Shown piece after piece: positions 9,854-27,083 of a stretch of DNA of 64,000 bases. The position numbers and the translations under genes are program-made. Position 1 is the stretch's first letter, and each line of letters begins with the position of its first letter. The stretch is from Thermomonas flagellata. GTDB taxonomy: Bacteria; Pseudomonadota; Gammaproteobacteria; Xanthomonadales; Xanthomonadaceae. The notes beneath the pieces were generated by a model. That model was not told the DNA's origin, ran no database searches, and worked only from the letters and a program-made list of their open reading frames with translations. The stretch lies in the NCBI RefSeq assembly GCF_022419185.1, contig NZ_JAJOZK010000001.1:1-64000 (forward strand). The letters are read 5' to 3'.

Positions 9854-12304
9854 ATGCCGCCTCGCACTTCGTTCCGCCGGCCCGCCCGCCGGCCGCTGGC
9901 CATCGCCCTGTCCCTGCTCGTACTGGCCGCGGCCGGCCCCGTATTCGCCGCCGACCGTCCCTGCGTGGACAGCAACGGCAACCCCACCGGGGCCTCGACC
10001 AACCAGGGCACGGAAGACACCGGCAGCGCCAACGGCGAGAACAGCACCTGCACCTCCACCTCCACCGCCTACGGCTGGAGGAACATCTCCAGCGGCACCT
10101 ACAGCAGCGCGTTCGGCTACTACAACACCGCCAGCAACTATGCCGGCAGCGCATTCGGCGTGTTCAACATCGCCAGCGGCACTTACAGCAATGCCTTCGG
10201 CTACCTCAACAATGCCAGCGGCGACGTCAGCGTCGCGATGGGCGTGATCAACCTCGCGAGCGGCGCGACCAGCAATGCCCTCGGCTATCGCAACACCGCC
10301 AGCGGAACCACCACCAGTGCGCTCGGCGTGGCGAACACCGCCAGCGGCGACGGCGGCAGCGCCGTCGGCCTGTCCAACACCGCCGGCGGGGTGAACAGCA
10401 GCGCCGTCGGCGCCGTCAACAGCGCGAACGGCAATTTCAGCAGCGCCTTCGGGTACCAGAACACGGCTGACGGCGCCTTCAGCAGCGCCGTCGGCGCGTT
10501 CAATGCATCCCCGGCCACGCTCAGCAATGCCTTCGGCCACGGCAACCTGGCCTACGACAACAGCAGCGTCGCGGTCGGCACCTACAGCCAGGCCGGCAGC
10601 GTCGACGGCGACCCGACCAACGCGCGCAACAGCGTCGCCGTCGGCACCTGGTTCGACGCCAACGGCAACGGCGCATTCGACTCCGGCAGTGATCGTCGCA
10701 ACACCGCCAGCGCGATATATGCCAGCGCATTCGGCGTCGGCAACAGCGCCAGCGGCTATGCCAGCAGCGCGTTCGGCTACCTCAACGTCGCCAGCGCCTT
10801 CGGCGCCAACGCCTTCGGCCACTACAACAACGCCAGCGGCTACGGCAGCAACGCGATCGGCTACCTGAACACCGCCAGCGGTTTCGGCAGCAGCGCGCTC
10901 GGCAATTTCAACAACGCCAGCGGGCAGGCGGCCAACGCGGTCGGCAACTTCACCATCGCCAGCGGCAACTACAGCAATGCCTTCGGCACCGAGGCGCAGG
11001 CGCTCAACACCGGCAGCACCGCCCTCGGCTACCTGGCGATCGCCGACCGCGACTACAGCGTGTCGATCGGCAGCACCGGCAACGAGCGCCAGCTGATCCA
11101 CGTCGCCGCCGGCACCGCCGACACCGACGCGGTGAACCTGGGTCAGATGAACGCGGCCATCAGCACCGCGGTCGGCGGCATCAGCACCTATGCGGGCTTT
11201 GCGATCACCGCTGACGGCGGCGCCACCCGCGCGACCATCGGCAGCGGCGATACCGTGCAGTTCCAGGCCGACGATGCGAACGGCAACCTCACCGTCACCC
11301 GCAGCGGCAACACGATCAGCTACGGCTTCAGCAGCGCGCCGACCTTCCTCGGGCTGACCGTCGGCGGCGGTGGCGGCAATTTCACCATCGTCAACAACAC
11401 CACCATCAACATGGGCGGCAACGTGGTGGGCAACGTGGGCAACGGCGTCGCCGCCACCGACGCGGTGAACAAGGGCCAGCTGGACACCGCGGTGGCCGGT
11501 GCCAACGCCAATGCCGCCAGCGCGCAGGCCACTGCCAACGCCGCTCTGGCCGCCGCCGGCACCGCGCAGGCCACTGCGGACGGCGCCGCCACCGCCGCCA
11601 GCAATGCGCAATCCACGGCCGACACCGCGCTGACCGCCGCCAACAATGCCCAGGCCTCCGCCGACGCGGCGCAGGCCACCGCCAACACCGCGCTGGCCGC
11701 GGCGAACAATGCCCAGGCCACCGCGGACACGGCGCTGAGCACGGCCAATGCCGCGCAATCCACCGCCAACACTGCACTCACCGCGGCGAACAATGCGCAG
11801 GCCACCGCGGACACGGCGCTGACCGCGGCGAACAACGCGGTGGGCACCGCCAATGCCTATACCGATGCCCGCGAAGCGGCGATCCGCACCGACATGGTGG
11901 CCGGCGATGCGGCCACCCTGGCCTCGGCCAAGAGCTACACCGACACCTCGTCGGCGCAGACGCTGGCGGCCTCCAAGGCCTATACCGATGCCAAGTTCGC
12001 CGCCTGGAACGACAGCTTCACCCAGTACCAGCAGCAGGTGGATCGCCGCTTCGCGCAGACCGACCGCCGCATCGACCGGATCGGCGCGATGGGCACGGCG
12101 ATGACCCAGATGGCGGTGAACGCGGCGATCGGCAACAGCCCGCGCGGGCGGGTGGCGATCGGCGTGGGCGCGCAGGGCGGCCAAGGCGCGGTGTCGATCG
12201 GCTACGGCGTGCGGATCGGCGAGCGCGGGTCGTTCTCGGCCGGCGTCAGCTTCGGCGGCAACGGCGAATCCTCGGCCGGCGCGGGCTTCGGCCTGGATCT
12301 CTGA
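9854..12304 (+). CDS. YadA-type trimeric autotransporter adhesin
   Basis: A surface adhesin expected to form a trimer anchored in the outer membrane. The 816-residue protein has a signal peptide (cut after about 33, VFAADRP), then a head of about 14-residue repeats of the type SGTYSNAFGYLNNA from about 70 to 400. It continues with a neck motif (DTDAVNLGQMNAA), a second one (ATDAVNKGQLD), an Ala/Asn/Thr coiled-coil stalk and a four-strand membrane anchor at about 745-816. The head is interrupted by a segment with FDANGNGAFDSG, which looks like a DxNxNG calcium loop. The last residue is Leu rather than the usual aromatic. Start ATG 9854 has CGGGAG about 8 nt upstream. It is a single-gene unit ending at a strong hairpin. 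Confidence 0.92.
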   Translation: MPPRTSFRRPARRPLAIALSLLVLAAAGPVFAADRPCVDSNGNPTGASTNQGTEDTGSANGENSTCTSTSTAYGWRNISSGTYSSAFGYYNTASNYAGSAFGVFNIASGTYSNAFGYLNNASGDVSVAMGVINLASGATSNALGYRNTASGTTTSALGVANTASGDGGSAVGLSNTAGGVNSSAVGAVNSANGNFSSAFGYQNTADGAFSSAVGAFNASPATLSNAFGHGNLAYDNSSVAVGTYSQAGSVDGDPTNARNSVAVGTWFDANGNGAFDSGSDRRNTASAIYASAFGVGNSASGYASSAFGYLNVASAFGANAFGHYNNASGYGSNAIGYLNTASGFGSSALGNFNNASGQAANAVGNFTIASGNYSNAFGTEAQALNTGSTALGYLAIADRDYSVSIGSTGNERQLIHVAAGTADTDAVNLGQMNAAISTAVGGISTYAGFAITADGGATRATIGSGDTVQFQADDANGNLTVTRSGNTISYGFSSAPTFLGLTVGGGGGNFTIVNNTTINMGGNVVGNVGNGVAATDAVNKGQLDTAVAGANANAASAQATANAALAAAGTAQATADGAATAASNAQSTADTALTAANNAQASADAAQATANTALAAANNAQATADTALSTANAAQSTANTALTAANNAQATADTALTAANNAVGTANAYTDAREAAIRTDMVAGDAATLASAKSYTDTSSAQTLAASKAYTDAKFAAWNDSFTQYQQQVDRRFAQTDRRIDRIGAMGTAMTQMAVNAAIGNSPRGRVAIGVGAQGGQGAVSIGYGVRIGERGSFSAGVSFGGNGESSAGAGFGLDL
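10050..11000 (+). repeat. 42-bp tandem repeats encoding the adhesin head
   Basis: About twenty degenerate copies of a 42-bp unit encode the 14-residue head repeat, with GCCAGCGGC/AACACCGCC words recurring. They are protein-coding repeats, not a CRISPR array: there are no unique spacers. Confidence 0.8.
11500..11860 (+). repeat. Repeats encoding the adhesin stalk
   Basis: Recurrent 42-bp and shorter units encode NNAQATADTALTAA-like 14-residue blocks of the coiled-coil stalk. Near-identical units could allow recombination that changes stalk length. Confidence 0.75.
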
Positions 12305-12315
12305 CCTGCGTACAC

Positions 12316-12345
12316 CCGCCCCGGCGCATGCCTGCGCCGGGGCGG
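12316..12345 (+). terminator. Terminator hairpin after the adhesin gene
   Basis: A perfect 13-bp stem (CCGCCCCGGCGCA at 12316-12328, complement at 12333-12345) with a TGCC loop starts 12 nt after the adhesin stop. There is no T-tract, but the stem is very stable. Confidence 0.65.
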
Positions 12346-12403
12346 CCACGGCGCGCCGGCAGGCCCTAAGATGCGCGGCCGCCCGTCCCGCGCAGGATCC
12401 CCG

Positions 12404-13756
12404 ATGCCCGCTGCCGTCCGCTTCCGTGCCGAGGTGCGCGCCAGCGCGCGCCTGGCCGCGCCGCTGGCGGCCGGGCATGTGTCGCACGGGCTGGTCGGCT
12501 TCGTGGACACGGTGGTCGCCGGCCACCACGGCACCCATACCCTGGCCGCGGTCGCGGTCGGAACCGCGCTGTTCTGGCTGCCGATGCTGGTGCCGCTGGG
12601 GATGCTGATGGCGGTACCGCCCTCGGTCGCGCAGCTCGACGGCGGCGGCCGCCGCGGCGAGATCGCCGCGCTGTTCCAGCAGGCGTTGTGGCTGGCGCTG
12701 GCGCTGGGGCTGGCGATGTTCGCGCTGATCTCGCTGCTGCCGCCGCTGCTGCCGGCGCTCGGGATCGACCCGGCGATCGTGCCGGGCGCGGCGCAGTTCC
12801 TCGGCGCGATCCGCTGGGGCATCCCGGGCTTCACCCTGTACCTGGCGATGCGCTACCTGAGCGACGGCCTGCACTGGTCGCTGCCGACCATGGTGTTCGG
12901 CTTCGGCGGGCTGGTGCTGCTGGCGCCGCTGGGCTATGTCCTGACCCATGGCCGCCTTGGGCTGCCGGCGCTCGGCGCGGCCGGGCTGGGCTGGGCCTCG
13001 GCGGCGATGTTCTGGGTGCAGGCGCTGGCGTTTGCGCTGTACCTGGCGCGCGCGCGCCGGTTCGCGCCGCTGGCGCTGTTCGCGCATTGGCGGCGCCCGC
13101 ACCTGCCGACGTTGGCGGGGCTGGTGCGCACCGGGCTGCCGATCGGGGTCACGGTGACGATGGAGGGCAGCCTGTTCATCGTCACCGCGCTGCTGATCGG
13201 GCGCCTCGGCGAGGTGCCGGTGGCCGCGCACCAGATCGCGATCAACGTGGCCACGCTGTGCTTCATGCTGCCATTCGGGATCGCGGAGGCGACCACCGTG
13301 CGGGTCGGCCATGCGCGCGGGCGCGGCGACCGCGCCGGCCTGCGCCGCGCGTGGTGGGCCGGGCTGGTCCTGGTGCTGGTGACCCAGGCGGTGTCGGCGG
13401 CGGCGCTGGTCGGCGGGCACCGCGCGATCGCCGCGCTGTACACCGCCGACCCGCTGGTGGCGGCGCTGGCCGCGCGCCTGCTGCTGTACGCCGCGCTGTT
13501 CCAGTTCCCGGACGGGATCCAGGTGCTGTCGGCCGGCGCCCTGCGCGGGCTGAAGGACACCCGGGTGCCGATGTGGCTGGCGGCGCTGGCCTACTGGGGC
13601 ATCGGGATGCCGGTCGGGGCCGGACTCGGGCTCGGCCTCGGCTGGGGTCCGCAGGGGATGTGGCTGGGCCTGACCGCCGGGCTGCTGGTGGCGGCGGTCC
13701 TGCTGGCGCGCCGGTTCCTGCGCCAGAGCCAGCGGGTGGCGCTCGGCGCGGCATGA
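12404..13756 (+). CDS. MATE-family multidrug efflux protein (NorM-like)
   Basis: A 450-residue inner-membrane antiporter expected to export drugs or cationic compounds in exchange for Na+ or H+. It has about twelve hydrophobic helices in two halves. The N-terminal FVDTVVAGHHGTHTLAAVAVG and second-half TMEGSLFIVTALLIGRLGEV, HQIAINVATLCFMLPFGIAEA are classical MatE signatures, as is GALRGLKDTRVP. I chose ATG 12404 (GCAGGA 8 nt upstream) over ATG 12371, which adds an Arg-rich stretch. The substrate cannot be told from sequence. Confidence 0.9.
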   Translation: MPAAVRFRAEVRASARLAAPLAAGHVSHGLVGFVDTVVAGHHGTHTLAAVAVGTALFWLPMLVPLGMLMAVPPSVAQLDGGGRRGEIAALFQQALWLALALGLAMFALISLLPPLLPALGIDPAIVPGAAQFLGAIRWGIPGFTLYLAMRYLSDGLHWSLPTMVFGFGGLVLLAPLGYVLTHGRLGLPALGAAGLGWASAAMFWVQALAFALYLARARRFAPLALFAHWRRPHLPTLAGLVRTGLPIGVTVTMEGSLFIVTALLIGRLGEVPVAAHQIAINVATLCFMLPFGIAEATTVRVGHARGRGDRAGLRRAWWAGLVLVLVTQAVSAAALVGGHRAIAALYTADPLVAALAARLLLYAALFQFPDGIQVLSAGALRGLKDTRVPMWLAALAYWGIGMPVGAGLGLGLGWGPQGMWLGLTAGLLVAAVLLARRFLRQSQRVALGAA

Positions 13757-13831
13757 CCGATGCCGCATCGGACGCGCGCCGGCGGCGGGTAGGATGGTGT
13801 ACCCCCACGTCGCCGTCCCGGAGCTGCCCCG

Positions 13832-15727
13832 ATGTCCTCCGCCCCGCCCTCCCGCGGCCCGATCGCCCGCCTGCTGGTCGGTGCCTGGCATGCCCTCGAC
13901 TTCAGCCGCCGGTTGGTGTTCAACCTGCTGTTCCTGTTGCTGCTGGCGGTGGTGCTGGTGGCGCTGCTGGCCGGCGGCAGGCTCAAGCCGCTGCAGCCGC
14001 GCACCACCCTGGTGGTGGCGCCGCAGGGACGGCTGGTCGAGCAGTACAGCTGCGATCCGCTCAGCCGTGCGATCGCCGAGGCGCGCCCCGGCACCACCGG
14101 CTGCCGCGAGGTGCGCCTGCGCGACCTGCTGCGCGCGCTGGAGGCGGCGCGCAGTGATTCCCGCATCGAGCGGGTGGTGCTGGAGCTGGACCAGCTGCAG
14201 CCGGGCGGCTACGCCGCCCTGCGCGAGGTGGCCGCGGCGCTGGCGCAGCTGCGCGCATCCGGCAAGCAGGTGATCGCGCGCGGCGACAGCTTCAGCCAGG
14301 GCCAGTACCTGCTGGCGGTGCAGGCCGGGGAGATCTACCTCGACCCGATGTCGCCCGGCGGGGTGATGCTGGAGGGCCTGGCCGACTACCGCCAGTACTT
14401 CCACCAGCTGCTGCAGGACAAGCTCGGCATCGACATGCACCTGTTCAAGGTCGGCCGCTACAAGTCCGCGGCCGAGCCGTTCGTGCTGGACGCGGCCTCG
14501 CCGGAGGCCAAGGAAGCCAGCCTGTACTGGATGAACGACATCTGGCAGCGCCTGCTCGCCGACGTGGCGCGCGCGCGCCGGCTCGACCCCGAGGCGCTGG
14601 CGGCGCAGATCGACGACCTGCCCGCGCAGGTGCAGGCGGCCGGCGGCGACCTCGCCCAGCTGGCGCTGCGGCAGAAGCTGGTGGACGGGCTGAAGACCCG
14701 CGACGAGGTGGACGCGCTGCTCGCCGAGCGCGGGGTGGCCGATCCCGACAGCGACACCGGCTACCGCATGGTCGACCTGCCGACCTACCTGCAGCACCTC
14801 GACCTCGGCCTGCCGCAGGTGGATCCGCGCCCGCAGGTCGCGGTGGTGGTGGCCGAGGGCGAGATCGCCTCCGGCCAGCGCCCGCCGGGCAACGTCGGCG
14901 GCGAGTCCACCAGCGCCCTGCTGCGCCAGGCGCGCGAGGACGAACACGTCAAGGCGGTGGTGCTGCGGGTGAATTCGCCCGGCGGCGAGGTGTTCCCGTC
15001 CGAACAGATCCGGCGCGAAGTGGTGGCGCTCAAGCAGGCCGGCAAGCCGGTGGTGGTGTCGATGGGCGACGTGGCCGCGTCCGGCGGGTACTGGATCGGC
15101 ATGAACGCCGACCGCATCTTCGCCGACCCGTCCACCATCACCGGCTCGATCGGCATCTACGGCCTGTTCCCGACCCTCGACCGCGGCCTCGCCAAGCTCG
15201 GCGTGTACACCGACGGCGTGGCCACCACCCGCTATGCCGGCGCGTTCGACCTGACCCGCCCGCTGGCGCCGGGGGTGGCGCAGGTGGTGCAGGCGGTGAT
15301 CGCCAAGGGCTATGCCGAGTTCACCGGCAAGGTGGCCAAGGCGCGCGGGCGCAGCGTCGCGCAGATCGACGCGGTCGCGCAGGGGCGGGTGTGGAGCGGC
15401 GCGCAGGCGCGTGAGCGCGGGCTGGTGGACGCGCTCGGCGGGCTGCAGGACGCGATCGCGGATGCCGCCGCGCGCGCCAGGCTGGGCGCGCGCGAGAAAT
15501 GGCAGGTGCAGTACGTGGAAGAGGCCGCGCAGCCGTTCGCGCAGTGGTTCGGCCGCTTCCTGCAGGGCCGCCTCGGGCAGGCCTTGCTGGGCCAGAGCGG
15601 GGCGGCCGCGCTGCTGCTGCCGCGGCTGCAGGCGCAGGCCCCGCAGGCGCTGCTGGCGCGCCTGGCGGAGCAGGCCGCGCCGGGGCATCCGCTGGCGCTG
15701 GCGCACTGCCTGTGCCAGCCGCGCTGA
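13832..15727 (+). CDS. sppA: Signal peptide peptidase SppA, 67-kDa type
   Basis: Serine protease in the inner membrane that degrades cleaved signal peptides on the periplasmic side. The 631-residue protein has one N-terminal membrane helix (about 31-51) and two tandem S49 domains. The first supplies the general-base Lys in VGRYKSAAEPF (K211), the second the nucleophile Ser in GDVAASGGYWIG (S417). The double-length form with Lys in the first half is the E. coli SppA type, not the short archaeal or Bacillus form. A TAGGAT hexamer near 13790 may be its -10 element. Confidence 0.95.
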   Translation: MSSAPPSRGPIARLLVGAWHALDFSRRLVFNLLFLLLLAVVLVALLAGGRLKPLQPRTTLVVAPQGRLVEQYSCDPLSRAIAEARPGTTGCREVRLRDLLRALEAARSDSRIERVVLELDQLQPGGYAALREVAAALAQLRASGKQVIARGDSFSQGQYLLAVQAGEIYLDPMSPGGVMLEGLADYRQYFHQLLQDKLGIDMHLFKVGRYKSAAEPFVLDAASPEAKEASLYWMNDIWQRLLADVARARRLDPEALAAQIDDLPAQVQAAGGDLAQLALRQKLVDGLKTRDEVDALLAERGVADPDSDTGYRMVDLPTYLQHLDLGLPQVDPRPQVAVVVAEGEIASGQRPPGNVGGESTSALLRQAREDEHVKAVVLRVNSPGGEVFPSEQIRREVVALKQAGKPVVVSMGDVAASGGYWIGMNADRIFADPSTITGSIGIYGLFPTLDRGLAKLGVYTDGVATTRYAGAFDLTRPLAPGVAQVVQAVIAKGYAEFTGKVAKARGRSVAQIDAVAQGRVWSGAQARERGLVDALGGLQDAIADAAARARLGAREKWQVQYVEEAAQPFAQWFGRFLQGRLGQALLGQSGAAALLLPRLQAQAPQALLARLAEQAAPGHPLALAHCLCQPR

Positions 15728-15740
15728 ACATCGCCGCCAC

Positions 15741-15757
15741 GGCCCGCTGAGCGGGCC
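15741..15757. terminator. Small hairpin between sppA and a convergent lipoprotein gene
   Basis: GGCCCGC (15741-15747) and GCGGGCC (15751-15757) form a 7-bp stem with a TGA loop, 14 bp after the sppA stop and 15 bp beyond the stop of the minus-strand lipoprotein gene. No T-tract is seen. Confidence 0.4.
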
Positions 15758-15771
15758 ACGGCAGGCCGGCG

Positions 15772-15921
15772 TCAGCGCGCGTCGGCGGGGCGCGCCGGGG
15801 CCGATTCCACCGGCGCGGGGCCGGCCTGCGGCACCGGGCGGCGCTCCTCGTCCGGCGCGCGCGGGGCGCAGCCCGCGAGCAGGCACAGCAGCGGCAACGA
15901 CAGCAGCAGGATGCGGCGCAT
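15772..15921 (-). CDS. Small predicted lipoprotein, 49 residues
   Basis: The minus strand encodes 49 residues starting [19 protein letters not shown], a clean lipoprotein signal with lipobox LLAGC (Cys at residue 18). The mature part is about 31 residues, rich in Pro, Ala, Arg and acidic residues, with no fold I recognise. The start has GAGGGAGG about 10 nt upstream, which supports translation. It is convergent with sppA and divergent from the SDR gene, sharing the 66-bp gap. It was too short to be seen as a long frame. Function unknown. Confidence 0.7.
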   Translation of the reverse strand: MRRILLLSLPLLCLLAGCAPRAPDEERRPVPQAGPAPVESAPARPADAR

Positions 15922-15987
15922 GGCGATCGCCTCCCTCGCGGGGACTGGCCTATGCTACGCCGGTCGCAACCTTCGGGGGATTTCCGC

Positions 15988-16767
15988 ATGCCCGCGCAGC
16001 GCTGGCGGCTGGACGGACAACGTGCGCTGGTGACCGGTGCCAGCGCCGGCATCGGCCTTGCGATCTGCCGCGAACTGCTCGGGCTGGGTGCGCAGGTGCT
16101 GATGGTCGCGCGCGACCCGGAGGCGCTGGAAGCCGCGCGCGCCGAACTGGAGGACGCCTTCCCCGGCCCGGAGGATCCGGTGCTGGCGCTGCCCGCGGAC
16201 GTGACCGACGAGGAGCAGCGCGCCGAAATCCTCGACTGGGCGGCCGACCTCGGCGGCCTGCACATCCTGGTCAACAACGCCGGCGGCAACCTGACCCGCC
16301 CCGCGCTGGACTACAGCGACGACCAGTGGCGCGGCATCTTCGAGCTCAACCTGTTCTCCGCGTTCGAGCTGTGCCGCGGCGCGCACCCGCTGCTGGCGCG
16401 CCACGCCGCCTCCAGCATCGTCAACATCGGCAGCGTGTCGGCGCTGACCCACGTGCGCAGCGGCGCGCCCTACGGCATGAGCAAGGCCGCGCTGCACCAG
16501 CTCACCCGCAACCTCGCGGTGGAGTGGGCGGAGGACGGCATCCGGGTCAACTGCGTCGCGCCCTGGTACATCCGTACCCGGCGTACCTCGGTCAAGCTGT
16601 CCAACCCGGACTACCTCGACGAAGTGCTGGTACGCACCCCGCTGGGCCGGGTCGGCGAACCCGAGGAAGTCGCCGCCGCGGTCGCCTTCCTGTGCCTGCC
16701 CGCGGCCAGCTACATCACCGGTGCCTGCCTGCCGGTGGACGGCGGGTTCACCCAGTACGGCTTTTAG
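15988..16767 (+). CDS. Short-chain dehydrogenase/reductase (tropinone reductase-like)
   Basis: A 259-residue NAD(P)-dependent SDR oxidoreductase, cytoplasmic. It has the cofactor motif TGASAGIG near the N-terminus, LVNNAGGN, the active-site Ser in NIGSVSAL and the YGMSK catalytic Tyr/Lys. The C-terminal [10 protein letters not shown] and the stretch [11 protein letters not shown] resemble tropinone reductase-like SDRs; the true substrate is unknown. I start at ATG 15988 ([17 protein letters not shown]), with GGGGGA about 9 nt upstream, rather than at the earlier in-frame ATG 15952. Confidence 0.9.
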   Translation: MPAQRWRLDGQRALVTGASAGIGLAICRELLGLGAQVLMVARDPEALEAARAELEDAFPGPEDPVLALPADVTDEEQRAEILDWAADLGGLHILVNNAGGNLTRPALDYSDDQWRGIFELNLFSAFELCRGAHPLLARHAASSIVNIGSVSALTHVRSGAPYGMSKAALHQLTRNLAVEWAEDGIRVNCVAPWYIRTRRTSVKLSNPDYLDEVLVRTPLGRVGEPEEVAAAVAFLCLPAASYITGACLPVDGGFTQYGF

Positions 16768-16782
16768 CCGCGCCGCGGCCGC

Positions 16783-17445
16783 TCACGGACGCGCGGGCGG
16801 CGCCGGGGCCTCGGTGCTGCAGCGGCTGGCGCGCAGCTTCGCGGTGAGGGCGTCGTACTCGGCCTGGCGCTCGGCGCGGTCGTTGGCCGGCCCGTGGCGG
16901 AGGCGGAACTCGGCTTCGTCCACGCGCCGGTACCAGGCCGCGCACAGCTGCGCCTCCGGCACTGCGGTGCAGGTGTCGGCCTTCATCTCGCAGGCGGCAC
17001 CCATGCCGAGCGCGGCGCTGCCGTCGATCCCGACCACCTGCAGCGGGGCGCAGCGCGGCGGCGGGGTATCGGTCTCGCCGTAGTAGGTGGCCCCGTCCCA
17101 GGTGCGGCACTGGAACAGCGCGGGCGGCGGCGGCAGGCGCGCGGCCTCCGGGGCGGGGGCGCGGCGGCTGGCCGGCCCGCTGACCAGCACGAACTCGCCG
17201 GCGGGCGGCACGGCCGGCGCAGGGGTGTCCGCGTCCGCGCGCCGCGGTGGCGGGGCGGCCACCGGCACCGCGCCGATCCGGCGCACCTCCTGCCGCTGCC
17301 CGGGCGGGCAGGGCGTGCCGTTCTGCAGGGTCACCGTGCCGCGCGCGTCGGTGCATTTGTAGATGGTGGCGTCCTGCGCTGGCAGCGCGGCGGGCCGCAA
17401 GCCGGCAAGCAGGACCGCCGCCAACGCGAGGCGCCGACAGGGCAT
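16783..17445 (-). CDS. DUF4124-type secreted protein (copy B)
   Basis: A 220-residue protein with a signal peptide (about 1-23, AALPAQD) followed by the DUF4124 pattern IYKCTDARGTVTLQNGTPCPPGQ (shown to its known ends only in part: YKCTD, TLQNGTPC). A second Cys-containing block, LFQCRTWDGATYYGETDTPP, repeats the motif later on. The C-terminal third is helical and charged (AERQAEYDALTAKL). It lies 2 bp after its paralogue upstream and probably shares its message. DUF4124 proteins are common in Xanthomonadaceae and their function is unknown. Confidence 0.75.
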   Translation of the reverse strand: MPCRRLALAAVLLAGLRPAALPAQDATIYKCTDARGTVTLQNGTPCPPGQRQEVRRIGAVPVAAPPPRRADADTPAPAVPPAGEFVLVSGPASRRAPAPEAARLPPPPALFQCRTWDGATYYGETDTPPPRCAPLQVVGIDGSAALGMGAACEMKADTCTAVPEAQLCAAWYRRVDEAEFRLRHGPANDRAERQAEYDALTAKLRASRCSTEAPAPPARP

Positions 17446-17447
17446 GC

Positions 17448-18155
17448 TCAGCCCTCCGCGCAGGCCGCGGCCAGGCGCGTCTGCAGCATGCGCCGCTGGG
17501 CGCGCAGGTGGTCGCGCTCGCGTTCCTGCGCGTTGAAGAAGCGCGTCTCGAGGGCATCGCGTTCAGCGCGCAGCTGCGCGCAGGCCTGCGCCGGCGGCAG
17601 CGGGGTGCAGGGGTCCGGCTGCCAGATGCCGCCGACCGCGACCGGCCCGCCCCAGCGCGGCGGCAGGTGCGTCGGACCCGGCAGTGCCGGCGGCAGCCGG
17701 TCCAGTTCCGGGGCCGAGGGCCGCGCCGGCAGCAGGCCGGGGCGGGCGGCGGGCGCGGGCGCGGGATGCCAGTGGCCGAAGCCCCAGCCGGCGAAGGCCC
17801 AGGCCGGCTGCCAGCGCAGCTGGCCGCGGCCGTCCTCGTTCAGGTAGCGGTGGCCGTCCGGGGCGATGCACTCGAACAGCGGCGGCGGCTGCCGCACCAC
17901 CACCGGGGCGGGAGCGGGCGGCGGCATGGAGGGCGCAGTGGGCGCGGTGGGCGCGGGGGACGGCGGCGGATCCTGTGGCCGCTGCCAGTGCTCGACCTGC
18001 TGCGCCTGCCCGCGCGGGCAGGGCGAATCGCGCAGGCTCTGGCGGCCGTCGGGCGCGGTGCAGCGGTAGATCGCCAAGGTCGCCTGCGCGCGCGCGCCGG
18101 CTGCGGTCGGCAGCAGCAGCAGGGCCAGCAGGCAGGCGGGCAGGCGACGGCGCAT
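17448..18155 (-). CDS. DUF4124-type secreted protein (copy A)
   Basis: A 235-residue paralogue of the next gene: signal peptide (about 1-24), then IYRCTAPDGRQSLRDSPCPRGQ-like DUF4124 motif (YRCTAPDG, SPCPRGQ), a Pro-rich linker, a second block (LFECIAPDGHRYLNED) and a charged helical C-terminus with paired Cys. ATG 18155 is taken as start; an in-frame GTG 6 nt earlier is possible. A GATCAT hexamer 6 nt before the ATG fits the leaderless promoter spacing weakly. The two genes look like a tandem duplication. Confidence 0.75.
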   Translation of the reverse strand: MRRRLPACLLALLLLPTAAGARAQATLAIYRCTAPDGRQSLRDSPCPRGQAQQVEHWQRPQDPPPSPAPTAPTAPSMPPPAPAPVVVRQPPPLFECIAPDGHRYLNEDGRGQLRWQPAWAFAGWGFGHWHPAPAPAARPGLLPARPSAPELDRLPPALPGPTHLPPRWGGPVAVGGIWQPDPCTPLPPAQACAQLRAERDALETRFFNAQERERDHLRAQRRMLQTRLAAACAEG

Positions 18156-18201
18156 GCGCACATGATCGCGCCGCGCCGGGCGGGCGGGAATCCCCGCCGG
18201 T

Positions 18202-24134
<5,933 letters not shown>

Positions 24135-24199
24135 GGGTGCTCCGTGGTCGAGGACGCATCCGCGGCGGACGCGCGCGGTGCGGGGTCGTCCCGACTAGA

Positions 24200-24212
24200 G
24201 CACAAATTGTGC
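24200..24212. promoter_or_regulatory. Palindrome upstream of gltB
   Basis: GCACAA-A-TTGTGC is a perfect 13-bp palindrome 66 bp before the gltB ATG, and TTGTG/CACAA arms recur just beside it (24207-24222). Position and symmetry suit an operator for gltBD. The regulator is unknown. Confidence 0.4.
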
Positions 24213-24350
24213 GCTGCCACAACGGACGGTTGCAGCGGAAAATCATTGCCGTGGGAACCGCCTGGCGCAGCGCATCCGGTGCGGCGGTCGCCGGCCGTGG
24301 CGACAGGCCGCAGGCCGCCCGCGGCGCCTCCCCGCGCACACGGGCCGCCT

Positions 24351-26909
<2,559 letters not shown>

Positions 26910-26962
26910 GGCGGGCGGTCCGGGGTCGCGGGAGGTGGCGCGGACGCGGCGTCCGCAGATGC

Positions 26963-26993
26963 CAACGCCCGGGGCGGACGGCCCCGGGCGTTG
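26963..26993. terminator. Hairpin between smg and topA
   Basis: CAACGCCCGGGG (26963-26974) and CCCCGGGCGTTG (26982-26993) form a perfect 12-bp stem with a 7-nt loop. On the minus strand it follows smg and precedes topA. No T-tract is seen in that direction, so it may only weaken read-through. Confidence 0.5.
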
Positions 26994-27022
26994 CTGTGCT
27001 TATTACAGTGGAATCACGCCCA

Positions 27023-27056
27023 TGCCCGCGCTGTCAAGCCGGCGCGGCGGCGGCAG
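27023..27056. repeat. Intergenic motif shared with 8350-8382 (copy 2)
   Basis: This copy of the 19-nt core (27023-27041) plus a similar GC-rich flank lies between smg and topA. On the minus strand it has a perfect TTGACA, but the nearest good -10 (TGTAAT) is 24 nt away, too far for a standard promoter. Confidence 0.5.
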
Positions 27057-27083
27057 GCCCGCGTGCGGGCCCGGAACGCGGCC

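Noticed and set aside
10050-11860. CRISPR-like repeats
   Set aside because: The 42-bp units are in frame and encode adhesin head and stalk repeats; no unique spacers or cas genes are present.
9014-15886. A 2290-codon open frame on the minus strand across the adhesin, MATE and sppA genes
   Set aside because: It runs antisense to three clearly identified genes, is low-complexity (His/Arg/Gly/Ala) and has no domain. In very GC-rich DNA antisense frames often lack stops.
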